A stretch of 43,908 nt of DNA, from positions 1 through 43,908 of the forward strand of contig JAKSUQ010000016.1 of NCBI GenBank assembly GCA_024408855.1, written 5' to 3'. How positions within the stretch are numbered: the stretch's first letter is position 1; each line of letters begins with the position of its first letter. Source of the DNA: a bacterium (GTDB lineage: Bacteria > Cyanobacteriota > Vampirovibrionia > Gastranaerophilales > Gastranaerophilaceae). Below, piece by piece: positions 34,533 to 43,500 of this stretch. Below the pieces are notes generated by a model. That model was not told the origin of the DNA, did no database searches, and saw only the letters and a list, made by a program, of their open reading frames with translations. The position numbers were made by a program, and so were the translations under genes.

Positions 34533-34559
34533 ATTACGGCACAAATTTTAAAAACTTTA
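34533..34559 (-). promoter_or_regulatory. Sigma-28 (FliA/SigD)-like promoter
   Basis: Minus strand: TAAAGTTT (34552-34559), an 11-bp spacer, GCCGTAAT (34533-34540). The start would lie near 34526, about 30 nt before the ATG at 34497. The upstream flank also shares TTGTAACAA with the copy at 669-695. Confidence 0.8.
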
Positions 34560-34617
34560 ACATTTGAGATAATTTTGTTACAATTCGTTACAAAAGACAC
34601 ACAAAACATAAAAAAAA

Positions 34618-34691
34618 CCTCCTTGATGGGAGTTGAACCCATGACCTCGGGCTTCGGAGACCCGCACTCTATCCAACTGAGCTACAAGGAG
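34618..34691 (-). tRNA. tRNA-Arg (anticodon CCG)
   Basis: Reverse-strand cloverleaf of 74 nt. Acceptor CTCCTTG/CAAGGAG with discriminator G, D-arm GCTC/GAGT, anticodon stem CGGGT/GCCCG with loop CTCCGAA (anticodon CCG), T-arm ATGGG-TTCAACT-CCCAT. It reads CGG. It lies 46 bp downstream of nadC on the same strand and is followed by a T run, so co-transcription and termination there are possible. Confidence 0.95.
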
Positions 34692-34737
34692 ATACTTATT
34701 ATTTATTGTAAATTGTCATTTGTTATCAGTCAATATT

Positions 34738-35571
34738 TTATAATATATCAAGTCCCAAATCCAAAGTAGGAGCCTTTGCGACTATTGCACTGGATGATAT
34801 AATATCAACTCCGGTTTCAGCAATTCTTCTTACTGTATCTAAATTCACATTACCGCTTGCTTCTACAATCGCTTTACCGTTTATTAAAGCTACGCATTTC
34901 TTCATATCCTCAACAGACATATTATCAAGCATTATAATATCCGCCCCACAATCCAATGCTTCGCTTACTTGTTCAATGTTATCACATTCAACTTCTATTT
35001 TGTGTGCATGAGAAATCTCTTTTCTAAGTTTATTAACCGCATTGGTCAATGAACCGGCATATTTAATATGATTATCCTTTATCATTGCACAATCAGAGAG
35101 ATTAAATCTATGCAAACTTCCTCCACCAATTTTTACGGAATATTTTTCAAAAGCTCTGAAGAGTGGAGTCGTTTTCCTTGTATCAACAATTTTTGCTTTT
35201 AATTCACCGATAGCATCCTGATACTTTCTCGTTTCCGTAGCAATACCGCTCATTCGTTGCACATAATTCAATGCAACTCTTTCTCCCATCAGGATATACT
35301 TTGCAGGACCGGTAATATCTGCAATCCTATCACCCTTTTTAAATTTATCACCATCATCAAAATAGAATTTTATTTCAATTTTATCAGAAAGAATTTCAAA
35401 AACTGTTTTAAAGATTTCTTTTCCACATAAAACACCGTCTACCCTCGTATTAAGAAAACACGACATTTTATCCGTTTCATTTGTCAAATATTCGGTTGTA
35501 ATGTCTCCGAAGCCTATATCTTCTTCCAAAGCTTTTTTTATGTGTTCTTCTGCATAAAATTTACTTAGCAT
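34738..35571 (-). CDS. nadC: Nicotinate-nucleotide pyrophosphorylase (quinolinate phosphoribosyltransferase)
   Basis: 277 residues. Converts quinolinate and PRPP to nicotinate mononucleotide in de novo NAD synthesis. EEDIGFGDITTEYL, RVALNYVQRMSGIAT, DTRKTTPLFRAFEKYSVKIG, GGGSLHRFNLSD and IKDNHI are typical. The ATG at 35571 is chosen because GGAG is 10 nt upstream; the in-frame TTG at 35580 is only 1 nt from it. The start overlaps the nadB 3' end by 11 nt, so the two are coupled. Confidence 0.97.
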   Translation of the reverse strand: MLSKFYAEEHIKKALEEDIGFGDITTEYLTNETDKMSCFLNTRVDGVLCGKEIFKTVFEILSDKIEIKFYFDDGDKFKKGDRIADITGPAKYILMGERVALNYVQRMSGIATETRKYQDAIGELKAKIVDTRKTTPLFRAFEKYSVKIGGGSLHRFNLSDCAMIKDNHIKYAGSLTNAVNKLRKEISHAHKIEVECDNIEQVSEALDCGADIIMLDNMSVEDMKKCVALINGKAIVEASGNVNLDTVRRIAETGVDIISSSAIVAKAPTLDLGLDIL

Positions 35572-37192
35572 ATTGTGCAATCTCCGTTGATATTCTATTG
35601 TTATTTGTAATTATTGAATGTTTCGCAATTTCATCCGTTTGCTTAAAATCTGAACGCGAATGTGCACCACGGGATTCTTGTCTTTGAATAGCTGATTCTG
35701 CTACTATTTCAGCAACAGTCAGCATATTTCTATACTCATATTCCTGAATATTAGCACATTTTCGATTTCTTTTAAAATTGTCCTTTAATTCCGCAATTTG
35801 AGATTTTGCATACATAAGTTCATTCTCAGTTCTTATTATACCGACATTATTCCACATTATATCTTTTAAACGAGTTTTCAATTTTGGTATATCGTAATCC
35901 GCATCATCAATTGGTTTTTTATATAAGTCAATCGTTTTCATAATAGAAGTGTCAATAACATGCGGGATTTCAAGATTTACAAACGATAAGAAATCCGCAA
36001 GTTCATATGCACTAACAGCACACTCTAATAAAGAATTACTTGCCAAACGATTTGCTCCATGCAATCCTGTTGAAGCGACTTCGCCTATGGCATACAATCC
36101 GTCAACAGAAGTTCTTCCATTAACCTCAGCTTTAATACCTCCCATAGTATAATGAGCAGCCGGTGCTACCGGAATAGGAGATGTCGAAATATCGATTCCT
36201 CGTAGCATACATATTCTTGATATAGTTGGAAAACGCATTAAAAGGCGTTCCTTATCAATAATTGATGCATTTAAGTACATGTTTTTAGAATTTGTAACTT
36301 GCATTTCTTTGTAAATTGCTCTTGTTACAACATCTCTTGGTGCGAGTTCACGTTTATCGCTATATTTGCCCATAAATTCAGTTCCGGACTTATCCACTAA
36401 CTTTGCACCTTCACCTCTAACAGCCTCAGATATCAAAAAACGCTCATTACTTGTAGGAGATAATGCCAATGCCGTCGGATGAAATTGTATAAATTCCATA
36501 TCACGAATGACCGCACCTGCATTATATGCCAAATCAATACCGTCACCGGTTGCACAAGACGGATTTGTCGTATATTTATAAAGCTGACCTACACCGCCTG
36601 TTGCGATAACAGTTGCGGAAGAATATGCAACTTGGTGTTCCCCGGTAAGTTCATTATATATAACAACGCCCTTACACTTATTCTCATTATTGATTAATAA
36701 TTCGGCTACAACAGAATGTTCCAGAACAGTTATATTAGGATTTTTTCTGACATTATCAACCAAGACTTTTGTTATTCCGTTACCGGTAGCATCACCGCCA
36801 ACGTGCATAATTCTGTTCACACTATGAGCTGCTTCAAGAGTAAATGTAATATTTCCGTTAGAATCTTTATCGAAAACTACTCCATTTTTTATTAAATCAT
36901 TAATAACCTCATCTGAAAGCTCTGATATATACTCAACTGTTTCTTTTTCGCACAACCCACACCCAGCTTTAAGCGTATCATTCACATGCAATTCAACACT
37001 GTCTTTATTGTTTTGCGACATTACACCAACAATACCGCCCTGAGCATATTTGGAATTACTTTTACCTAATATTTCTTTTGTTATTAAAAGTATACCGTCA
37101 GGCAAATGGTTGTATGATGCCAGCTTTAAGGCTGAAAACAACCCTGCCAAGCCACTGCCTATGATTATTACCGAATATTCCGAATGTTCCAT
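35561..37192 (-). CDS. nadB: L-aspartate oxidase
   Basis: 543 residues. Oxidises L-aspartate to iminoaspartate with FAD, the first step of de novo NAD synthesis. The FAD motif GSGLAGLFSALKLA is at the N-terminus, with SKYAQGGIVGV, HVGGDATGNGI, EFIQFHPTAL, HYTMGGI and HGANRLASNSLLE following. The length is normal. AAGGA lies 7-8 nt before the ATG. It is coupled with nadC; nadA is not in the window. Confidence 0.97.
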   Translation of the reverse strand: MEHSEYSVIIIGSGLAGLFSALKLASYNHLPDGILLITKEILGKSNSKYAQGGIVGVMSQNNKDSVELHVNDTLKAGCGLCEKETVEYISELSDEVINDLIKNGVVFDKDSNGNITFTLEAAHSVNRIMHVGGDATGNGITKVLVDNVRKNPNITVLEHSVVAELLINNENKCKGVVIYNELTGEHQVAYSSATVIATGGVGQLYKYTTNPSCATGDGIDLAYNAGAVIRDMEFIQFHPTALALSPTSNERFLISEAVRGEGAKLVDKSGTEFMGKYSDKRELAPRDVVTRAIYKEMQVTNSKNMYLNASIIDKERLLMRFPTISRICMLRGIDISTSPIPVAPAAHYTMGGIKAEVNGRTSVDGLYAIGEVASTGLHGANRLASNSLLECAVSAYELADFLSFVNLEIPHVIDTSIMKTIDLYKKPIDDADYDIPKLKTRLKDIMWNNVGIIRTENELMYAKSQIAELKDNFKRNRKCANIQEYEYRNMLTVAEIVAESAIQRQESRGAHSRSDFKQTDEIAKHSIITNNNRISTEIAQYAK

Positions 37193-37263
37193 TATCTAAT
37201 CCTTTACATATCAACATTGTAAAACAAAAAAAAACATTCGACATTAATTATATATTAAGATTA

Positions 37264-38004
37264 TTATTCGATTTTTAAATCAACATTTTTAGGTTCAAGA
37301 ACTGCTTCAGCAATCGGTACGACATCTGACTGAACAGGAGATAAATCATGTGCTATTTTTAAATCTGCCTCATATCCTTCCAAATCACGACACAACTTTT
37401 TATACATTGCTCTTTCTGTATAATATTTAGCCCTGTTTGGCACTCTATCAATTAACAAATCAAAAACTGCAACAGATACATTGTATTTTCCGACACTTGC
37501 GTACAAATCAGCTATGCACGAATATCCTGCATAAGCATTTATATCTATTGATAGAATATTATTGCAATAAGATAAAGCCATTTTTTTCTTATCAAGTTGC
37601 TTTAAAATCATTGCTACTTTTAGATTTTCAGTCATATTAAGGTTATTAAGTTTTAAATAATCATCTAATGCACCTTTATATTCTTTAAAATATAATCTTA
37701 TCTCAGCTCTGTCAGCATATAGTTCTTGCATTTTTTGTTCTTGAATAATTGACGGAGCTAAAGCAATAGCTCTGTCAATCTCTCTCAATGCACTTCTTTT
37801 ACTGTTCATTCGCGCCAAATATACAGCATTATTACGGTGGAACATATATTCTTCTTGAACTTGGCTATCAATAAGTTGACTATACAACATGCTAAAATTG
37901 TTATAACAATAACCAATTTGTGCAATTTTATTGTAAGGCGGTATTGCTATATATATTACAAACAATATAATCGCCACAATTCTCAATATTTTTAAATTAT
38001 TCAT
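37264..38004 (-). CDS. TPR-type protein with N-terminal membrane anchor
   Basis: 246 residues. One hydrophobic helix at about 4-22 (LKILRIVAIILFVIYIAI) acts as an uncleaved anchor or signal. Residues about 50-225 form tetratricopeptide-like helical pairs (AVYLARMNSKRSALREIDRAI, YADRAEIRLYFKEYKGALDD, AYAGYSCIADLYASVGKYN, YYTERAMYKKLCRDLEGYE), ending in an acidic tail. It probably acts as a membrane-tethered protein-interaction module. AGGT precedes the ATG. It lies upstream of nadB on the same strand, with a 71-bp gap. Confidence 0.75.
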   Translation of the reverse strand: MNNLKILRIVAIILFVIYIAIPPYNKIAQIGYCYNNFSMLYSQLIDSQVQEEYMFHRNNAVYLARMNSKRSALREIDRAIALAPSIIQEQKMQELYADRAEIRLYFKEYKGALDDYLKLNNLNMTENLKVAMILKQLDKKKMALSYCNNILSIDINAYAGYSCIADLYASVGKYNVSVAVFDLLIDRVPNRAKYYTERAMYKKLCRDLEGYEADLKIAHDLSPVQSDVVPIAEAVLEPKNVDLKIE

Positions 38005-38089
38005 TAATACCTGCCACTCTCTCTATCTAATTCCATAATATAACATTTTATTAAAATTAACAATAACATGACAATACATAATATAAATA

Positions 38090-38905
38090 TTATTCAAAAA
38101 ATTCCATAACCCGAAGCAGACTTGTCAAAAGCGGTATTTTATTTGTATTCATTACATCTTCATATATTTTATACAAATCAGGAGTCATTTCTTTAACTAT
38201 ATGCGGTGATGTATAATAAAGTTCCATTGAACGTGCTAAAAGTTCTGTCGGTGAATTATAATATTTATTTAATCGTGAAATTCTGTTATTTACTCGTTTT
38301 AAAGCCCGCTGTGCAGATTTTAATTTAATATATGTTTTAATATCATTACCTATATTTTGAAAATCATTATCTAAATCTTTTATTGAATAAAAAACTTTTT
38401 CAAAACCTTTATAAACTGCTACTTTATCGTAACTTAAAAGATATCTTAAATCTGTATGTCTTAATGATTTTTCTAATTTACAATATGGTTTGCTTAATTT
38501 AAAATCCGGATATACAGAATGTAATTCACTATAATACACATTTATACTGTTATGAAGATTATTTTTCATCTCAAATAACGGACTAACCGATGATTTGGGA
38601 ATAGTTTCAACAGTTAATTTCAATAAATCTTCCTCATTATATGACTCATATCCTTTAAAAATGAAATCTAAAGAGCTTAGAGTTTTATCATAGCTATAAT
38701 GAACATAATGAATAAATTCATGTATAATTGTCCTTACAATAGCATCCTCATCTAATCCCTTGGCAATATCTATCCGCAAATCACCATTTTTTGCTTTAAA
38801 AAATCCCTTATGACCAAGAGCTTTATTTTTAGCGATATTTAGTGTTAAACCATTACTTTCAACAAATTTAACTAATTCTATGAATTTGTTTCTTTTACCA
38901 ACCAT
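38090..38905 (-). CDS. Predicted zinc metallopeptidase (HExxH) protein
   Basis: 271 residues. IIHEFIHYVHYSYDKTL contains HEFIH, a zincin HExxH core, and a later SPTELLARSMELYYTSP supplies a candidate third ligand Glu, the layout of gluzincin-like phage or ImmA/M78-like peptidases. A basic Lys/Arg-rich helical region lies between (KSAQRALKRVNNRISRLNK). There is no signal peptide, so it is presumably cytoplasmic or of phage-derived type. The start overlaps the cutA 3' end by 28 nt, with only a weak ribosome binding site (GAAGATT). The exact family is not identified. Confidence 0.65.
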   Translation of the reverse strand: MVGKRNKFIELVKFVESNGLTLNIAKNKALGHKGFFKAKNGDLRIDIAKGLDEDAIVRTIIHEFIHYVHYSYDKTLSSLDFIFKGYESYNEEDLLKLTVETIPKSSVSPLFEMKNNLHNSINVYYSELHSVYPDFKLSKPYCKLEKSLRHTDLRYLLSYDKVAVYKGFEKVFYSIKDLDNDFQNIGNDIKTYIKLKSAQRALKRVNNRISRLNKYYNSPTELLARSMELYYTSPHIVKEMTPDLYKIYEDVMNTNKIPLLTSLLRVMEFFE

Positions 38906-39195
38906 TTCAAATAATCTTCAGAACAATCAACTATCGGTAACGCTATTATTTCAGGTACATTATAGTCATGCAAATCTTCTATTACAAGTTTGATTTTGCC
39001 ATAATTTGCTCGTCTTGTTTTAATCATCATCAAAATTTCTTTTTCTTTTACAACCTCACCATCCCAAGAAAATACGGACTGCACATTTTCAATCATGGAA
39101 ACGCAGGCTGCAAGTTTATGCTTCATCAAAACATTTGTAATTTCTTTTGCCATTTTTTTATTAGGTACTGTACAATAAATAACTATAATATCCAT
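38878..39195 (-). CDS. cutA: CutA1 divalent-cation tolerance protein family
   Basis: 105 residues of the trimeric PII-like CutA1 fold: IYCTVPNKKMAKEITNVLMK, LAACVSMIENVQSVFSWDGE, VVKEKEILMMIKTR and HDYNVPEIIALPI are the family blocks. The role of CutA in metal tolerance is only partly established. AAGGAG lies 5 nt before the ATG. It is 20 bp downstream of the GlcD-type gene and overlaps the peptidase gene. Confidence 0.92.
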   Translation of the reverse strand: MDIIVIYCTVPNKKMAKEITNVLMKHKLAACVSMIENVQSVFSWDGEVVKEKEILMMIKTRRANYGKIKLVIEDLHDYNVPEIIALPIVDCSEDYLKWLVKETNS

Positions 39196-39215
39196 ATTTA
39201 CTCCTTTATCTAAAT

Positions 39216-40598
39216 TTAAAATATTTTTCCCGGATTTAAAATATTCTTTGTATCAAAGATTTTTTTAATAGCCTTCATATATTCAACAGCTGTTATATCA
39301 ACGGAGTTCGCCATGTATTCTTTCTTTTCAATACCGATACCATGTTCGCCTGACAAGGTTCCTCCTAATTGAATTGCAAACTTGTACATTTCTGCTTTTG
39401 CATCCATACAATTTTTAAACTCTATATCATCATCCAAGTTCAAGGCTATTTGCGGATGAAGATTTCCATCCCCGACATGCCCTATCAAACACATTTTTAA
39501 ATTATATTTCTCAGCAATTTCATGACATTTATTAACCATACGTCCCAAATTTTTTCTCGGCACTATTATATCATCTGAGATAACATCAGGAGCTAAAGCC
39601 GTTGTTGCTGCATATGAAACACGTCTTGCTTGCCATAAGAGCTCTGATTCGGCCTCATCTTTTGCTACTCTTATATTTTTCACATTAGAATTTTCCAAAA
39701 TCTCTTTTGTTTTATCTAACTGTTCATTCATAGAAGATATTTGTCCGTCCAACTCCACAAACAAAACTCCTGAATACTCCGTACGTAAACCGCATTTAGA
39801 AAAATTTTCAACCGTTATAATTGAATTTTTATCCATGAAATCAATTGCAGACGGAAATATATTAGACGTAACCAAATTATCAACCGCAAAAACGACATCC
39901 TCAATATTTTCAAAATACGCAAGTAATGAACGCCTTGTTTCCGGTTTAGGAATTAATTTCAAAGTAGCTTCAGCAATAACGGCAAGAGTTCCTTCGCTAC
40001 CGACCATCAGCTGCGCAAGATGATAACCTGTTGCATCTTTAATTGTACCGCTACCGATTGTCATAATTTCACCTTTTGCAGTAACAACCTTTAACGACAA
40101 AACATAATCCTTAATAGTCCCATACTTGAAAGACAAAGCACCGCCTGATGATTGTGCAATAGCTCCGCCTATGGTTGAAACCTTGTAATTTGATGGATCC
40201 GGCGGAAAAAAAAGACCGAAATTATCTGTTTCCTGTTTTAATTCACCTAATACAACTCCTGATTGAACAGTAACTGTCATATTTGCCGGTTCAATATTCA
40301 ATATTTTATTCATTTTCGTAAAATTTAAAACTATTCCGCCATTAGGACAGGTACAGGCACCAACCATGTTTGTTCCGGCACCTCTTGCTATAACAGGAAT
40401 TTCGTGTTCGTATGCGTACTTCAAAATAAATTGAATATCTTCGACAGTTTCAACAAAAACTACTAAATCTGGATTCCTTTTTTTATCTCTTGTATTTAAA
40501 GCATCTTCCGCATAGCAACAACATTCTTCCGATTTTGAAAGAATACCGTTACTGTTTAATTTCGTTTTCAGTTTGTTAAGTTCACTTTTCAACAACAT
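39216..40598 (-). CDS. glcD: GlcD-type FAD-linked oxidase (glycolate/lactate dehydrogenase subunit)
   Basis: 460 residues. An FAD_binding_4 domain (RGAGTNMVGACTCPNGGIVL, STIGGAIAQSSGGALSFKYG, LMVGSEGTLAVI) is followed by the FAD-oxidase C-terminal domain (LIGHVGDGNLHP, GGTLSGEHGIGIEKKEYM, and the terminal ILNPGKIF). It oxidises a 2-hydroxyacid such as glycolate or D-lactate; which one cannot be told from sequence here, and glcE and glcF are absent. Its ATG overlaps the 3' end of the giant helical protein gene by 17 nt, without its own good ribosome binding site, which suggests coupled translation. Confidence 0.9.
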   Translation of the reverse strand: MLLKSELNKLKTKLNSNGILSKSEECCCYAEDALNTRDKKRNPDLVVFVETVEDIQFILKYAYEHEIPVIARGAGTNMVGACTCPNGGIVLNFTKMNKILNIEPANMTVTVQSGVVLGELKQETDNFGLFFPPDPSNYKVSTIGGAIAQSSGGALSFKYGTIKDYVLSLKVVTAKGEIMTIGSGTIKDATGYHLAQLMVGSEGTLAVIAEATLKLIPKPETRRSLLAYFENIEDVVFAVDNLVTSNIFPSAIDFMDKNSIITVENFSKCGLRTEYSGVLFVELDGQISSMNEQLDKTKEILENSNVKNIRVAKDEAESELLWQARRVSYAATTALAPDVISDDIIVPRKNLGRMVNKCHEIAEKYNLKMCLIGHVGDGNLHPQIALNLDDDIEFKNCMDAKAEMYKFAIQLGGTLSGEHGIGIEKKEYMANSVDITAVEYMKAIKKIFDTKNILNPGKIF

Positions 40599-43500
40599 GA
40601 GAGGCTATTTTTTCAATACTTTTATTTAATTTAGCTATTTGTTTATCCATTCCGCCAACTTTTTTAGTCAGTTGAGCGGTATCCTTTTCTGCCAATAAAG
40701 AAACCAGCTTGTCTTCCAATGAATTTATCTTATTTTCTTGTAAAGCAATTTTATCATTCATTGCAACCAAGAAACTGTTAAGAGTTTCTTCCATTGGTGA
40801 AAAATCGACTTTATTATTACTTAATATAGTTGTTTCAACAATTATTTTATCTAATTTTGTTTCTATCGCAGAAATCTTTTTACCTTGTTTTTCAAAAATA
40901 TTCCCTAACGACTCTATTAACTCAATATTGTCTGAATTGTCTTCCGCTTCAGCTTTCAAATCAGACAACATAGCTTTAATTTGTCCTATATCATCCAAAG
41001 TTTCAATCTTATTTGATATTGAATTAATTTGAGCCCCTGCATTATCAACCCATTCAGCTAAGTATTCAAAAACTTGATTAAATACTTGATTTGTTTTTGC
41101 ATCATTTGACATCATTACATTTAGGGCATTTAATTTTGAGTTAATTTTATCCATGCCGGACTCTCTTGCAAAATTTCTGGTTCTTTCGTCCAAATCATCA
41201 ATAACAAGTTTGAAATCCTGTAAATTATCCTGAAGTGTTTTATAAGACTCATCTGAAGCCAAAAGCAACTTATTAGTTCTTGAACTTATGCTCACCAAAT
41301 CTTCCGCAATACCCTCAAATGACTGTTTGTCAGGAATTTCTGCCTTAATAGCTTCCACTAAATTATATATATTTTCCGTTGAAGTTATTAAATCACTGAA
41401 CTCTTGCTTGTAGTTATTTTCTTGTGATGCATTTTGCAAGGCAAGTCTTAAATTAGCAATATCAGCCTCCAAATCCTGCAAACTGTATATGTAATCGATA
41501 TCCCCATCTGAAGATATTATGTTATTAATTTTTTCATTTATGCTTCCGATTTCATTTTTTATCGTTGTTATTTGATTATCAACTGTACCCAACTTATCAT
41601 TAACTTCATGAATAGTTTCGGTTGTTGTAACTATATGACTCAATACAGTTATCAATTCGTCGTGCTTTTCTTGAATAAAATCAAGAATTTCTTCTTGTTC
41701 AGCAACAAAAGATATTTGATTAAACAAATTTAAAATTTGAGTAATAATTTCAGACTTTGTGTTTTTAATTTCTTTTTCTATAATTCCTTCTGAATTTTTA
41801 CTGCCAAGTCTTTCTGTTAAATTATCCAATGAAGTCAACACTGAATTTTTAACCAACACGCTCATTTCTGTAACATCAGGTAGGTTTAGAGTACATAATT
41901 CACTAATATCTTGGATATACCCTAATTGTTCCGCTATTAAATTTTCTAATGAAGCAACCTGCTTGTTAATTGAAGCCTGAAATGCTTCATCAAAAGATTT
42001 GCTCGAGATTTGTGCTCTTAAGCTATCAAAACAATCGTTTAATTTCGCAATCTCAGCATTTGAAGATTCGCTGTTTTTATTAATGATATCAGCTAATTTT
42101 TGAACTTCAGCCTGGATAAAGACTTGAGCATCTTCAATATTTGTAATTACTTCACCTATATCACCCTCAATTTTATCGAAAGCAGTATTATACTGATTCG
42201 TCATCAATTTGATTTCTTCGTATTTTTCAACAACCGTATCTACGAATTTTTTATCAAACAATGCCAATTTTTGTAAAATATTTGAATCACCCTCTTTAAT
42301 GACTTCGGAGATAAACTTCTCATTATCTTTAACAAAAGCATCAAATCTTGATTTTATATTATCTGCCGCAGTATTTATAAGCAACTCATTTGCCAATTTG
42401 TAATCCGATAGTGCTGATGTGAAAACATCAGCCTCCAACATTTTATTCAAGTTTGTTATTAGTGTGCTTAAAGATGAAGTAACATCGGATTTTAAATTAT
42501 CCAATTTATCAGACATTATCGTATTATCAGTTTTTACATCTAAATACGATTTTAAATCTTCAATATTGTTATAAACATGATCTGCAATAACAGCCTCAAT
42601 TCCGGATGTAATTTTTATTGTTTCATCCGTTTGAGATTGTTTCAAAGAATTAAACTGGTCTGATAATTCAGCCATAATCGCATCAGTTTCTTTTTCAACT
42701 TCTTTTGCTAATTTACTAATCTCAGCTTTTGCAAAATCCTTCAAGAAATCTTTTGCCGTACTAATACTTTGTTTATTAATCTCTATTTGTTCAGCTAATT
42801 GCTCAGCACTATTCTCTATGGACTGAAGTTCTGTTAACGATAACTGAGTAACACATTCTGAATGTTCTTTCAATTTATCTATAAATGTATTAATAATAGT
42901 TTCTTTATTTGAAGCTCCAAGTTCAGAAATTTCCGATAATTTAGCATTTGCCAAATCAACTGTTTCGGACAATTTGTTCAATTTCAAACCATCCTCTGAT
43001 ATAACTGAGGTTAAATCCGATATTTGTACACCGTTTGTTGCCAAAGAATTTTGCATAGCCGTAAGAATTTCATTGGCATTATTTGCTATTTCTGACTGTG
43101 AAAGAACTAATTCTTTAATTTCAGAAGTTTCTTTACTTACTGATTCGGAATTTTTATTTAAAACTGAAGTTAATTCATCATATCTATCTGATAATTCTTG
43201 AGTTTGAATATCCATTACCGTATCAAGATACTTTGTTATATCACTAATTTGTGCTTTCAAATTGGAAATTAATGACTGATTTGAAGCGTCCATATAATCG
43301 GTAAATTCAGCTATTCTCGATTTGAAATCAGAAAAATCCGCCATTGATATATTCAATTTTTCCTCTATCATTAGCCTTAATGTTTCTGTAATTTCAGCCA
43401 GCTGCTTGCAATTTTCTGTTGTTTGCTCAGCACATGCATTTTTAATTTCAGAATTTATAACCGTTATTTTTTCCTTTAAATAGTCCGATTGAACTGATAA

